Counted from the first letter of the stretch, positions 32,853 through 44,614 are shown. The stretch: DNA of 64,000 nucleotides from Streptomyces venezuelae (GCF_008642355.1 NZ_CP029193.1:3310001-3374000), one strand, 5' to 3'. Notes: a model not told the origin generated them from the sequence alone. Numbers and translations are program-made.

Positions 32853-35372
32853 ATGTTCCGTACCGCCCTGCGCAACGTGCTGGCGCACAAAGCACGGCTG
32901 TTGATGACCGTGCTCGCCGTCATGCTCGGCGTCGCGTTCGTCTCCGGCACCCTCGTCTTCACCGACACCTTCGGCAACGCCTACAAGAACAAGTCGGCGA
33001 AGAGCTTCGACCACGTCTCCGTCGCCATCCGGCCCGACGGCGGTTCCTCCTCCGAGGACGGCACGTCCAAGGAGCCGGCCCGCCTCACCGACGGCCTCCT
33101 GAAGAAGGCCGCGGCGCTGCCCGGCGCCGAGTCCGCGATCGGCTCGGTCAACGGCTTCACCGCCCTCGCCGACAAGGACGGCAAGCTGGTCGGCGGTGAG
33201 TGGGGCACCACCGGCTCCAACTTCTACCCGGGCAAGGACGGCAAGGACCCCCGGTACGCCTTCACCAAGGGCGCCGCCCCGAAGTCCGCAGCCGACATCG
33301 CCCTGGACTCCCGCACCGCGGAGCGCACCGGCTTCAAGGTCGGCGACACCGTCCGCTACTCCACCGACGGCCCCGTCCGCACCGCGAAGGTCTCCGGCAT
33401 CTTCGACACCGATGACGGCAGCGTCGTCGCGGGCGGCAGCCTCGTCGTCCTCGACAACAAGACCGCGCTGAAGGCGCTGAACAAGACCGAGTACGACGAG
33501 ATCGACGTCAAGGCCGCCGCGGGCACCTCCGAGACGGCGCTCAAGAGCTCCGTCGAGAAGATCCTGCCGAAGGACACGGACGCCGTCACCGGCGGTCAGC
33601 TCTCGGACGACCAGGAGCGGATGATCGAGCAGCAGACCAGCTCCATGAGTCAGGTCCTGCTGATCTTCGCCGGTATCGCGCTGTTCGTCGGCATCTTCAT
33701 CATCGCCAACACCTTCACCATGCTGGTCGCCCAGCGCACCAAGGAGCTCGCGCTGATGCGCGCCGTCGGCGCCTCGCGCCGCCAGGTGACGCGCTCCGTG
33801 CTCATCGAGGCGTTCCTCGTCGGCCTGGTCGCCGCCGTGGCCGGCTTCGGGCTCGGCCTCGGTGTCTCCGTCGGCCTGGAGTCCCTGATGAACTCCGGCG
33901 GCGCCTCGCTGCCCGACGGCCCCCTCGTCATCGCCCCGACGACGATCGTCGTGGCGCTCCTGATCGGTGTGGTCGTGACCATGCTGGCCGCGTGGCTGCC
34001 GGGCCGCCGCGCCGCGAAGATCCCGCCGGTCGCCGCGATGAACAGCGTCCACGCGACGCCCACGACGCGCGGTCTGGTCGTCCGCAACACCATCGGCTCG
34101 CTCATCGTGGCGCTCGGCGCGGTGCTGCTGTTCAACGACGACAACTACGTGATGGCGGGCGGCGCGGGCATCATCCTCGTCGGTGTCATCGTTCTCACCC
34201 CGCTGCTGTCGCGGCCCTTCATCGCCGCCTCCGCGCCGCTGTTGAAGCCGTTCGGCGTCACCGGCAAGCTGTCGCGCCTCAACTCGGTGCGCAACCCGCG
34301 CCGCACGGCGTCCACCGCCGCGGCCCTCATGATCGGTCTCACCCTCATCACCGGCATGACGGTCATCGCGACCTCCATGGGCAGCGCCATCAACAAGATG
34401 GCCGCGGGCTCCATGAAGGCCGACTACAGCGTCTCCATGGCGAACTTCCAGGAGCTGGCCCCCGAGGTCCGCGAGAAGATCGACAAGCTTCCCGACGTCG
34501 AGGCGAGCTCCCCGCTGCGCACCGCGTACGGCGAGGTGAACGGGAGTTACTCGTCCGTCAACGGCGTCGACCCGAAGTCGTTCGGCAAGCTGGTCGGCCT
34601 CGACTTCACCAGCGGCTCGGTGGCCGACCTGAAGGCGGGCACCGCGCTGGTCGACACGGACACGGCGAAGGACAAGGGCCTGAAGGCCGGCGACACGTTC
34701 CCGCTGAAGTTCGACGAGGACGGCAAGACGGTCCGGCTGAAGGTCGCGGGCGTCTACGAGGGCAACGAGATGCTCAACGGTCTCTTCGCCCCCACCTCCG
34801 TCGTCGACCCGCACCTGTCCAAGCTCGTCGACAAGCAGGTCCTGGTGAAGGTGAAGGGCGGCACGTCGGAGCGCGCCGAGAACGCCATCGTCGACGCCCT
34901 CGGCGACAACCCGGCCATCACGATCCAGGACAAGGACGACGTCAGCAACGCGGTCGCGGGCGGCATCAACCTGGTCCTGAACATGCTGTACGGCCTCCTC
35001 GCGATGGCCATCCTGATCGCGGTGCTCGGCGTCATCAACACGCTGGCCATGTCGGTGTTCGAGCGCAAGCACGAGATCGGCATGCTGCGGGCCATCGGCC
35101 TGGACCGCGCGAAGGTCAAGCAGATGGTGCGCCTGGAATCGGTCGTGATCTCGCTGTTCGGCGCGGTGCTCGGCATCGGTCTCGGTCTCTTCATGGGCTG
35201 GGCCGTGGGCGGCAGCATCGCCGAGAAGGTCACCACGTACTCGATGGAGATCCCGGTCGGCCGGATCGTGATCTTCCTGGCGGTCGCCGCGGTGGTCGGC
35301 GTCATGGCGGCGGTGTGGCCCGCGCGGAGCGCGGCCCGTCTGAACCCGCTGATGGCCATCAAGAGTGAGTAG
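32853..35372 (+). CDS. FtsX/MacB-family ABC transporter permease
   Basis: The 839-residue protein has an N-terminal membrane helix (LLMTVLAVMLGVAFVSGTLVFTDTF), a large external region (about residues 50-250), and a first FtsX domain with QRTKELALMRAVGASRRQV. A second external domain and a C-terminal FtsX domain with ERKHEIGMLRAIGLDRAKVKQMV follow. This two-FtsX arrangement is usual for actinobacterial mechanotransmission-type exporters. It lies 55 bases after its ATPase gene and ends at a very strong terminator. Confidence 0.95.
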   Translation: MFRTALRNVLAHKARLLMTVLAVMLGVAFVSGTLVFTDTFGNAYKNKSAKSFDHVSVAIRPDGGSSSEDGTSKEPARLTDGLLKKAAALPGAESAIGSVNGFTALADKDGKLVGGEWGTTGSNFYPGKDGKDPRYAFTKGAAPKSAADIALDSRTAERTGFKVGDTVRYSTDGPVRTAKVSGIFDTDDGSVVAGGSLVVLDNKTALKALNKTEYDEIDVKAAAGTSETALKSSVEKILPKDTDAVTGGQLSDDQERMIEQQTSSMSQVLLIFAGIALFVGIFIIANTFTMLVAQRTKELALMRAVGASRRQVTRSVLIEAFLVGLVAAVAGFGLGLGVSVGLESLMNSGGASLPDGPLVIAPTTIVVALLIGVVVTMLAAWLPGRRAAKIPPVAAMNSVHATPTTRGLVVRNTIGSLIVALGAVLLFNDDNYVMAGGAGIILVGVIVLTPLLSRPFIAASAPLLKPFGVTGKLSRLNSVRNPRRTASTAAALMIGLTLITGMTVIATSMGSAINKMAAGSMKADYSVSMANFQELAPEVREKIDKLPDVEASSPLRTAYGEVNGSYSSVNGVDPKSFGKLVGLDFTSGSVADLKAGTALVDTDTAKDKGLKAGDTFPLKFDEDGKTVRLKVAGVYEGNEMLNGLFAPTSVVDPHLSKLVDKQVLVKVKGGTSERAENAIVDALGDNPAITIQDKDDVSNAVAGGINLVLNMLYGLLAMAILIAVLGVINTLAMSVFERKHEIGMLRAIGLDRAKVKQMVRLESVVISLFGAVLGIGLGLFMGWAVGGSIAEKVTTYSMEIPVGRIVIFLAVAAVVGVMAAVWPARSAARLNPLMAIKSE

Positions 35373-35396
35373 CGGACACGCTGCTTGAGCGGTACG

Positions 35397-35443
35397 CGGG
35401 TGGGCCCCGGACGACATCGTCGATGTCGTCCGGGGCCCACCCG
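35397..35443. terminator. 23-base perfect hairpin between convergent genes
   Basis: The arms 35397-35419 and 35421-35443 are perfectly complementary around a single base (a larger loop forms in practice). It lies between the permease stop and the convergent cfa stop, six bases before the latter. It probably terminates both transcripts. Confidence 0.92.
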
Positions 35444-35448
35444 TAGGT

Positions 35449-36744
35449 TCAGCGCCAGTCCCTGGCCCGCAAAGGCATCCCCGAAGCCCCGCTCTCGGGG
35501 GTCTTCACCGCCAGGACCTGGTTGACCCCGATGCGGTTGCGCTCGAAGGCGAGGGCGGACGCGGCCATGTAGAGCCGCCAGATGCGGGCCCGGCCGGGCG
35601 AGGTCAGCCGCCGGCCCTCCGCCCAGTGCGCCTCCAGGTTCGCGACCCAGCGGCGCAGTGTGAGGGCGTAGTGCTCGCGGATGGTCTCGACGTCGCGGAC
35701 CTCGAAGCCGGCCCGTTCCAGGAGGCCGACCGTGGTGCCCAGCGGCGCGAGCTCCCCGTCGGGGAAGACGTAGGCGTCGATGAACTCGTCCACGGAGTAC
35801 GCCGACTCGTCGTCCTGCGGGCGGCGCGCGATCTGGTGGTTCAGGAGCCGTCCGCCGGGCCGCAGGAGGGCGTGGAGGTCGTGCGCGTACTCCAAGTAGC
35901 GGTCGGCGCCGACGTGTTCGGCCATGCCGATGGAGCTGATGGCGTCATACGGTCCGTCACGTACGTCGCGGTAGTCCTGGACGCGGATCTCGATCCGGTC
36001 CGTCAGGCCCTCGTCGGCGATCCGCTTCCTGGCGTAGGCGGCCTGCTCCTGGGAGAGGGTGACGCCGACGACGTCGACGCCGTGCTCGCGCGCCGCGTGG
36101 ACCGCCATGGAGCCCCAGCCGCAGCCGACGTCGAGCAGGCGCATGCCGGGCTTCAGGGCCAGCTTGCGGGAGATGAGTTCGAGCTTGTCGCGCTGGGCGT
36201 CCTCCAGGGTGCCCTCGGGCGACTCCCAGTAGGCGCACGAGTAGACCATCGACGGGCCGAGCACCAGCTCGTAGAAGTCGTTGCCGACGTCGTAGTGGTG
36301 GCTGATGGCGCGGCGGTCGCTGCCCTTGGTGTGCAGGTGGAGGCGGCCGGGTCTGCGCATCTCCTCCGGGGGCGGGGCGGGCGGCAGGAAGGGCGCGGAG
36401 AGGGCGACGAGGGAGCGGGCCGCCGCGCGGAAGGCCGGGTCGCGCAGGGACTGCCGCAGGCTCGGGGAGCTGTCGGCGCGCTCCCAGATGAACTCCGCCA
36501 TGGTGTCCAGCGCTTCGTACAGGTCCCCGTCGACGTCCAGGTCACCGGCCACCCAGGCGCGCGCGAGGCCCAGCTCCCCCGGCTTCCACAGGAGGTGGCG
36601 CAGGGCCCGGCGGTTGCGCACGACGAGGGCGGGGGTGCCCGGCGGCCCTGCTTCCGACCCGTCCCAGGCCCGGATACGGACCGGCAGCGGGGCTCCCATG
36701 AGCTGCTCGGCGAGGGTCTTGAGCCGCTGTGCGGCGTCCTGCAT
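35449..36744 (-). CDS. cfa: cyclopropane-fatty-acyl-phospholipid synthase-type methyltransferase
   Basis: This 431-residue SAM-dependent enzyme adds a methylene or methyl group to unsaturated acyl chains of membrane phospholipids. It has an N-terminal lipid-binding domain, then the SAM site LLDVGCGWGSMAVHAA. Other family features are SHHYDVGNDFYELVLGPSMVYSCAYW and the C-terminal NLEAHW...WRLYMAASALAFERNRIGVNQVLAV. The ATG at 36744 follows GGAGG by about six to eight bases. It stands alone between two terminators. Confidence 0.93.
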   Translation of the reverse strand: MQDAAQRLKTLAEQLMGAPLPVRIRAWDGSEAGPPGTPALVVRNRRALRHLLWKPGELGLARAWVAGDLDVDGDLYEALDTMAEFIWERADSSPSLRQSLRDPAFRAAARSLVALSAPFLPPAPPPEEMRRPGRLHLHTKGSDRRAISHHYDVGNDFYELVLGPSMVYSCAYWESPEGTLEDAQRDKLELISRKLALKPGMRLLDVGCGWGSMAVHAAREHGVDVVGVTLSQEQAAYARKRIADEGLTDRIEIRVQDYRDVRDGPYDAISSIGMAEHVGADRYLEYAHDLHALLRPGGRLLNHQIARRPQDDESAYSVDEFIDAYVFPDGELAPLGTTVGLLERAGFEVRDVETIREHYALTLRRWVANLEAHWAEGRRLTSPGRARIWRLYMAASALAFERNRIGVNQVLAVKTPESGASGMPLRARDWR

Positions 36745-36868
36745 GGCGCACACCTCCGTGGATGGGTCCGACACCCACGTAAACACCGAAGGGGGCCGTG
36801 CGCAGTCCCGTTGCCGCGTCATGGAACGGCAAAATAGATGGAGGTGACACCTATATCGCGCGGGTACG

Positions 36869-36914
36869 CCGAAGGGGGCCGCCCGCACCACGGATGGCGG
36901 GCGGCCCCCTTCGG
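36869..36914. terminator. 18-base perfect hairpin after ndh
   Basis: The arms 36869-36886 and 36897-36914 pair perfectly around a 10-base loop. It lies 21 bases downstream of the leftward ndh stop and separates it from cfa. Confidence 0.9.
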
Positions 36915-36934
36915 GGTGGATCAGCGACGCGAGG

Positions 36935-38338
36935 TCAGGAGGCCTTCGCCCGCTCCTCGGTCTTCGCCGCGGGAGCCGGCTCGGCGGCGGCGGCCGGCTT
37001 CGGAGCCGGCTTGGCAGCCTCGTAGAACTCCTCGCGCGGCGTCTCCATGGCGCCGAGCGAGACGACCTCGCGCTTGAGGAACATGCCCAGCGTCCAGTCC
37101 GCGAAGACGCGGATCTTGCGGTTGAACGTCGGCATCGCCATGCCGTGGTACGCGCGGTGCATGTACCAGGCGAGACGGCCCTTGAGCTTGATCTTCATCT
37201 TGCCCATGACGATCATCGCGACGCCCTTGTGCAGGCCGAGACCGGCGACCGCACCCTTGTTGGCGTGGCTGTACTCCTTCTGCGGGAAGCCCCGCATGCC
37301 GGAGATCACGTTGTCGCCGAGGACCTTGGCCTGACGCAGGGCGTGCTGGGCGTTCGGCGGGCACCAGGCGTTCTCGTTGCCGGCCTTGCGGCCGACGACG
37401 TCCGGCACCTGGGCGTTGTCGCCCGCGGCCCAGATGTAGTCCGTGCCCTGCACCTGGAGCGTCGTCTGGGTGTCCACGTGGCCGCGCGGGCCGAGCGGCA
37501 GACCGAAGCGGGACAGCGCCGGGTTCGGCTTGACGCCCGCGGTCCACACGATCGTGTTCGAGTCGACCTCGAGGCCGTTGTTCAGGACGACGTGGCCGTC
37601 CACGCAGGAGTCCATGCCGGTCTTGAGGTAGACCTCGACACCGCGGCCCTCGAGGTGCTCCTTGCCGTACTGGCCGAGCTTCGGGCCGACCTCGGGGAGG
37701 ATCTTGTCCGCGACGTCGACGAGCACGAAGCGCATGTCCTCGCGCTTCACGTTTTTGTAGTACTTGGCCGCGTCGCGGGCCATGTCCTCGACCTCACCGA
37801 TGGTCTCCGCACCCGCGAAGCCACCGCCGACGAAGACGAAGGTCAGCGCCTTGCGACGGACCTCCTCGTCGGTCGTGGAGTCAGCCTTGTCCAGCTGCTC
37901 CAGAACGTGGTTGCGCAGGCCGATGGCCTCCTCGATGCCCTTCATGCCGATGCCCTGCTCGGCGAGGCCGGGGATCGGGAAGGTGCGGGAGACCGCGCCC
38001 ATCGCGATGACGAGGTAATCGAAGGGCAGCTCGTAGGCCTCGCCGACGAGCGGTGCGACCGTGGCGACCTTGCGGTCCTGGTCGATGGTGGTGACCCGGC
38101 CGGTGAGGACTTCCGCCCTCGGCAGTACGCGTCGCAGCGGCACGACGACGTGCCGCGGCGAGATGCTGCCTGCGGCGGCTTCGGGGAGGAAGGGCTGGTA
38201 GGTCATGTACGAACGGGGGTCGACGACCGTGACGGTCGCCTCTCCGAAGCGCATCTTCTTGAGAATGCGCCGAGCTGCGTACAGGCCTACGTACCCACCG
38301 CCTACTACGAGGATCCTGGGACGCTCCGTGGTGCTCAT
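36935..38338 (-). CDS. ndh: type II NADH dehydrogenase (non-proton-pumping)
   Basis: The 467-residue flavoprotein oxidises NADH and reduces quinone without pumping protons. The FAD-binding VVGGGYVGL lies near residue 12 and the NADH-binding VGGGFAGAE in the middle. TVVDPRSYMTYQPFLPEAAAG and WAAGDNAQVPD are diagnostic of NDH-2. The C-terminal FNRKIRVFADWTLGMFLKREVVSLG is the membrane-attachment region, and a Pro/Ala tail follows. A Rex-operator-like site lies 309 bases upstream of the start, fitting redox control of respiratory genes. Confidence 0.95.
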   Translation of the reverse strand: MSTTERPRILVVGGGYVGLYAARRILKKMRFGEATVTVVDPRSYMTYQPFLPEAAAGSISPRHVVVPLRRVLPRAEVLTGRVTTIDQDRKVATVAPLVGEAYELPFDYLVIAMGAVSRTFPIPGLAEQGIGMKGIEEAIGLRNHVLEQLDKADSTTDEEVRRKALTFVFVGGGFAGAETIGEVEDMARDAAKYYKNVKREDMRFVLVDVADKILPEVGPKLGQYGKEHLEGRGVEVYLKTGMDSCVDGHVVLNNGLEVDSNTIVWTAGVKPNPALSRFGLPLGPRGHVDTQTTLQVQGTDYIWAAGDNAQVPDVVGRKAGNENAWCPPNAQHALRQAKVLGDNVISGMRGFPQKEYSHANKGAVAGLGLHKGVAMIVMGKMKIKLKGRLAWYMHRAYHGMAMPTFNRKIRVFADWTLGMFLKREVVSLGAMETPREEFYEAAKPAPKPAAAAEPAPAAKTEERAKAS

Positions 38339-38735
38339 GCCATCGAGTATCCACCTGCCGGACGAGGGTCGCTCGTGCGCCCCTTCACAAGCATGCCAAG
38401 GGCCTCTGCTACACTTCGCCGCCCACGTGACCCAGGTCATGGCGTCCGTGGGGAACCACAGTGTCACGCGAGTCGTTGTGCACCCCTTGTGAGCTGCGCT
38501 CCGACGCTCCGCCCCGGCTGGACCGGAGCCCGGCGACACACTCCCGTCACCTGCGTGAAGCATCGCGGTCACGGGCTCGGGCCTTCGAAAAGCCCCCTTT
38601 AGGCGGTCCGCGACCGACGAACCTCGCCCATCAGGGCCTTTTTCCTTGTGAAGAACTTCACGAACTTTCCCGACGGAGTGTCGTAGGGGGGCCTTCCGAC
38701 CCCCCTCCCGACCGCTCAGACGCTACAGGACGCGC
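38339..38735. other. ndh upstream region with Rex-like site
   Basis: There is no convincing gene in these 397 bases. Reading leftward from the ppx stop, a Rex-like palindrome lies at 38647-38662, then a long leader toward the ndh start at 38338. A GGGCCTTTTT tract at 38634-38644 may end a transcript read rightward or be part of a structured leader. Confidence 0.5.
38647..38662. promoter_or_regulatory. candidate Rex operator (TGTGAA-N4-TTCACG)
   Basis: TGTGAAGAACTTCACG matches the Streptomyces Rex operator pattern TGTGAA-N4-TTCACA at 11 of 12 specified positions. Rex is a NAD(H)-sensing repressor of respiratory genes. The site lies between ppx and ndh, 309 bases upstream of the ndh start, so the ndh promoter would have to lie close to it and the leader be long. 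Confidence 0.55.
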
Positions 38736-39677
38736 TCAGGCGATGGACCAGCCGATGCCGTCCAGGATGTCGTGCTCGCTCACCACGACCTCCCGCGCGC
38801 CCACCCTGTCCATGATCGCCAACAGCACCAGCGCGCCCGACGCGATGACGTCGACGCGGCCCGGGTGCATCACCGGGATCGCGGCGCGCTCGGCGTGCGT
38901 GGCCCGGGTCAGGCGGTCGACGATGGCGCTGACCTGCTGGTACGGGATGCGGGCGTGGTGGATGGCCTGCGAGTCGTAGACGTCGAGGTCCAGGGCGATC
39001 GCGGCGACCGTGGTGACCGAACCCGCGAGGCCCACCAGCGTACGGGCCTCCTTCAGCGGGACCGTGCGCTCGGCGAGGTCCAGGGCGGACTCGATGTCCG
39101 CGCGGATCGCGTCGAGCTGCTCGGGCGCGGGCGGATCGGTGACCACTCCGTCGCGTACGAGATGCCGCTCGGTCATGCGGACACAGCCGACGTCGACCGA
39201 GCGGGCCGCCTCCACCCGGTCCGTGCCGACCACGAACTCCGTGGAACCGCCGCCGATGTCCACCACCAGGTACGGCTTCGCGAGGTCGTCACGGCCCGTC
39301 AGTTCCCTGGTGGCGCCGGTGAAGGAGAACTCCGCCTCCTGGTCGCCGCTGATGACCTCCGGCTCGACGCCCAGGATGTCCAGGACGCCGCGCACGAACT
39401 CGTCGCGGTTCTCCGCGTCGCGGGACGCGGACGTGGCGACGAAACGGACGCGTTCGGCGCCGTGCTCCTTGATGACCGCGGCGTACTCGCGGCAGGCCGC
39501 GAACGTGCGGTCCAGGGCCTCCGGGGCGAGGCGGCCCGTCCTGTCCACGCCCTGGCCGAGCCGGACGATCGTCATCCGCCGGTCCAGGTCGACCAGTTCG
39601 CCCGTGGCCGGGTCGGCGTCCGCGACCAGGAGGCGGATCGAGTTCGTGCCGCAGTCGATGGCGGCGACCCGGGTCAC
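38736..39677 (-). CDS. Ppx/GppA-family exopolyphosphatase
   Basis: This 313-residue ASKHA-fold phosphatase hydrolyses polyphosphate and/or pppGpp. The phosphate-binding loops VAAIDCGTNSIRLLVAD (residues about 4-20) and VVDIGGGSTEFV are clear, and LVGLAGSVTTVAAIALDL is a third family block. It has a GTG start with a 4-base overlap with the DUF501 stop, so the two are coupled. The single-domain length matches the short actinobacterial Ppx1/Ppx2 type. Confidence 0.94.
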   Translation of the reverse strand: MTRVAAIDCGTNSIRLLVADADPATGELVDLDRRMTIVRLGQGVDRTGRLAPEALDRTFAACREYAAVIKEHGAERVRFVATSASRDAENRDEFVRGVLDILGVEPEVISGDQEAEFSFTGATRELTGRDDLAKPYLVVDIGGGSTEFVVGTDRVEAARSVDVGCVRMTERHLVRDGVVTDPPAPEQLDAIRADIESALDLAERTVPLKEARTLVGLAGSVTTVAAIALDLDVYDSQAIHHARIPYQQVSAIVDRLTRATHAERAAIPVMHPGRVDVIASGALVLLAIMDRVGAREVVVSEHDILDGIGWSIA

Positions 39678-40207
39678 TCGGCGTCCCCGGTGGCGCACGG
39701 CGTGACGCAGGGGCCCTTGGCCCACCACTCGGGGAGCATCGCGATGGCCTCGTCACCCAGCGGGTTCACGCCGGGGCCCGCGGCCAGGGAGTGGCCGACC
39801 AGGACGTGCAGGCACTTCACGCGGTCCGGCATGCCGCCCGCGCTCGGGAAGCCCTCCAGGACCTCGATGGCGTCACGGCGCGCGATGTAGTCCTCGTGCG
39901 CGGCGCGGTACTGCTTCGCCAGCTCCTCGTCCTTCGTGAGCCGCTCCGACATCTCCTTCATGACGCCGTTGGCTTCCAGCGTGCCGATCGCGGAGGCGGC
40001 CCGCGGGCACGTCAGGTAGTACGTCGTGGGGAACGGTGTCCCGTCCGGGAGGCGCGGGGCCGTCTCGACGACGTCCGGCTGTCCGCAGGGGCAGCGGTGC
40101 GCGATGGCCCGCAGGCCGCGCGGCGGGCGGCCGAGCTGCTGCTTGAAGGCCTCGACGTCGGCGTCGGTGGGCTCGGTGCGCTCAGTGGTCGGCGGGGGCG
40201 TTTCCAT
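39674..40207 (-). CDS. DUF501 domain protein
   Basis: The 177-residue protein shows the DUF501 signature: FKQQLGRPPRGLRAIAHRCPCGQPDVVETAPRLPDGTPFPTTYYLTCPRA, with a CPCGxP cysteine pair near residue 39, and later PGVNPLGDEAIAMLPEWW. DUF501 proteins occur next to eno, divIC and ppx in nearly all actinobacteria. The cysteines could bind zinc, but no function is established to my knowledge. It is coupled to the downstream ppx gene. Confidence 0.93.
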   Translation of the reverse strand: METPPPTTERTEPTDADVEAFKQQLGRPPRGLRAIAHRCPCGQPDVVETAPRLPDGTPFPTTYYLTCPRAASAIGTLEANGVMKEMSERLTKDEELAKQYRAAHEDYIARRDAIEVLEGFPSAGGMPDRVKCLHVLVGHSLAAGPGVNPLGDEAIAMLPEWWAKGPCVTPCATGDAE

Positions 40208-40229
40208 GCCTGTCTCTCGTGTCCTTGGG

Positions 40230-40709
40230 TCAGTTGTCGGGGCGGTCGGCCTTGTCGACGCCGTCCCAGACGTTCGAGTACCAGGGGCGCGTCGCCGCCC
40301 CCTGGTCCGTGCGGCGGCTCTTGCCCGCCGCGGGGTCGATCACGGTGAAGCCGGTCTCGCCGGGCATCACGTAGTGCAGGCGGTCCCGGACGCGCTGTTC
40401 CGCGTACGCGTCGTCCTGCCAGCGGGCCTTCTCGTCGCGCAGCTTCTCGACGTCGGCCCGGTGCTCGGCCTGCTGCCTGCGCAGGTCGTCGATCTCGGCG
40501 CGCTGCGACACGTACTGCCGCATCGGGTACGCCAGCGCGACGACCAGGGAGCAGAGCACGAGCGCGAGGAGCGCGGCGCGGCCGGTGAGCCGGGAGCGGC
40601 GCGCCTGGCGCTTGGTCTGGGAGCGGTAGACGCGCTCGGCGGTCTGCTCGCCGAGCAGCCGCAGGCGGGTCGCGGTGGAGAACCGGTCCTTGGTCCCGGC
40701 CTTGGCCAT
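40230..40709 (-). CDS. septum formation initiator (DivIC/FtsB-like)
   Basis: The 159-residue bitopic membrane protein has a basic N-terminal cytoplasmic part (about 45 residues) and one membrane helix (AALLALVLCSLVVALAYPM). A coiled-coil region follows (REYVSQ-like start, then EIDDLRRQQAEHRADVEKLRDEKARWQDDAYAEQRVRDRLHYVMPGE). The RDRLHYVMPGE motif is shared by FtsB/DivIC proteins. It joins the division complex through FtsL/FtsQ. It lies between eno and DUF501 on the same strand. Confidence 0.92.
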   Translation of the reverse strand: MAKAGTKDRFSTATRLRLLGEQTAERVYRSQTKRQARRSRLTGRAALLALVLCSLVVALAYPMRQYVSQRAEIDDLRRQQAEHRADVEKLRDEKARWQDDAYAEQRVRDRLHYVMPGETGFTVIDPAAGKSRRTDQGAATRPWYSNVWDGVDKADRPDN

Positions 40710-40855
40710 GGTTCCGCCTCCCCAGAGCTGCGCAGCGCTTACACGTACGTACGTCCCCGCACACGGTACGGGACCGCGTGCGGGGACGTAGGTAACTACG
40801 TGCCTGGGAGAGCTGCCTGCTCGGTCAGGTCGTCGAAGCTCAGCCCTTGCTGTGC

Positions 40856-42208
<1,353 letters not shown>

Positions 42209-42363
42209 CTAACCGGCTCCGGGCCTTCGGCCAGCCGACCGCCCGTCCCCTGGGACGACACAAAGGCCGTACGGCGCGGAAACAGGGCGAAAGACCACGT
42301 TCTCTACTCGCTAGTAGCGAACAAGAAGGGGCGGAAGCGGCGGGGGAACGGGTGCGGACATGG

Positions 42364-42406
42364 CCCCGCCCCGGTGCGTACGGGGGATACGCGCACCGGG
42401 GCGGGG
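42364..42406. terminator. 15-base-arm hairpin downstream of rpfA
   Basis: The arms CCCCGCCCCGGTGCG (42364-42378) and its complement (42392-42406) pair perfectly around a 13-base loop. It is the second hairpin met by leftward transcripts leaving the rpfA gene. Confidence 0.8.
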
Positions 42407-42427
42407 AGCCCGTGGGGACGGGGGGTA

Positions 42428-42455
42428 CGGCCGTGCGTCCGCCGAGGCACGGCCG
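42428..42455. terminator. 9-base-arm hairpin just after rpfA stop
   Basis: CGGCCGTGC (42428-42436) and GCACGGCCG (42447-42455) form a stem with a 10-base loop, 12 bases beyond the rpfA stop. With the larger hairpin it forms a double terminator. Confidence 0.75.
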
Positions 42456-42467
42456 CGACCGTTCGGG

Positions 42468-43530
<1,063 letters not shown>

Positions 43531-44589
43531 TTACTTTTCACCCAGATCGAGGCTCTGACCGGGGAGAATGAGGTCCGGGTCCTTGCCGACGGTCTTCTTG
43601 TTCTCGGTGTAGAGCTCGTGCCATCCGCCGTCGACGCCGAGGTCGTCCGCGATGACCGAGAGGTTGTCCCCGGAGCGCACCGTGTACGTCCCGTCGGGGA
43701 CCTTTGCGGAGCGCTTCTCGCCGCGCGAGGCGTGCCGGCCCGACCCGCCGTCCGCGCGGTCGCTCTCGTCCGCGCGGTCGCCGCGGTGGCGGCCGGACGC
43801 GGAGTCGCCGGGGGTGCCGTTGGAGCCGTCCGCGTCGTCGGCGGGATCGGTCGCGTTCTCCGGGGTGGGCGAAGTGGCGTCACTGTCGCCCGACTTGCCG
43901 GAGTCGCCCGTATCGGCGTCAGCGTCGCCCTTGCCGCCCTTTTCGCCGGACTCGTCGTGATTCTTCTCTCGGGAGTCCTTGCCGGAGCCGGGCGTGTCGC
44001 TCGCGTCGCCGGAGGGCTTGTCCGGGTCGGAGGCGGTGTCGGACGGCTTGTCCTCGCTGCCGTCCTCGCTGTCGCCCTCACCCTTTTCCTTGCCCGCGGA
44101 GCCCTTGTCGCCCTTGTCGCCCTTCTCGTCATCCTTGGCCGAACCCGTGGAGCCCGACGGCTCGGTGGGCTTCGGGGTGATCGGGGCGCCCGGGTCGACG
44201 TCGGCCGCGGCGCCGTCCTGGGTGAGGCCGGCGATGGGGGCGCAGCTCGGCCACGCGGCGGTGCCCTTGGCGTCGAGGACCTGCTCGGCGACGGCGATCT
44301 GCTGGGAGCGGCTGGCCTGGTCGGCGCTCGGCGCGTAGTCGAGGCCGCCGTACGCCTCCCAGGTCTCCTGGGAGAGCTGGAGCCCGCCGTAGTAGCCGTT
44401 GCCGGGGTTGGCGCTCCACTCGCCGCCGCTCTCGCACTGGGCGAGCTTCTCCCATGTCGTGGTCTCGGCGGCGTTCGCGCTCGTGGCGCCGAGGAGTGGA
44501 ATGGCGATGGCTGATCCGGTGACTCCTGCCGCGACGATGAGGGCCGGGGCTTGGCGGGGGCGTCGGTGACGACCATGGCCGGAGAGCAT
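43531..44589 (-). CDS. resuscitation-promoting factor-like transglycosylase, long acidic linker, LysM
   Basis: The 352-residue secreted protein has a signal peptide to about residue 40 (ATSANA). The Rpf domain (about 41-115, TTWEKLAQCESGGEWSANPGNGYYGGLQLSQETW) has catalytic Glu53. A linker of about 170 residues is rich in Asp, Gly, Ser and Lys. The C-terminal LysM (TYTVRSGDNLSVIADDLG...LILPGQSLDL) follows. It is a paralogue of the rpfA gene. Its own leader carries an 11-base-arm hairpin just upstream of the ribosome-binding site rather than a ydaO element. Confidence 0.92.
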   Translation of the reverse strand: MLSGHGRHRRPRQAPALIVAAGVTGSAIAIPLLGATSANAAETTTWEKLAQCESGGEWSANPGNGYYGGLQLSQETWEAYGGLDYAPSADQASRSQQIAVAEQVLDAKGTAAWPSCAPIAGLTQDGAAADVDPGAPITPKPTEPSGSTGSAKDDEKGDKGDKGSAGKEKGEGDSEDGSEDKPSDTASDPDKPSGDASDTPGSGKDSREKNHDESGEKGGKGDADADTGDSGKSGDSDATSPTPENATDPADDADGSNGTPGDSASGRHRGDRADESDRADGGSGRHASRGEKRSAKVPDGTYTVRSGDNLSVIADDLGVDGGWHELYTENKKTVGKDPDLILPGQSLDLGEK

Positions 44590-44614
44590 GCGGGTGCCTT
44601 TCACGAGACTGCAG

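Noticed and set aside
32829..35417. An 862-codon open frame antisense to the FtsX-type permease
   Set aside because: Low-complexity Arg/His/Asp/Gly composition and full overlap with a well-supported permease show it to be a shadow frame.
38581..38645. Possible structured small RNA upstream of ndh
   Set aside because: A T tract after GGGCC exists, but I could not draw a convincing stem before it, so it is left as leader sequence.
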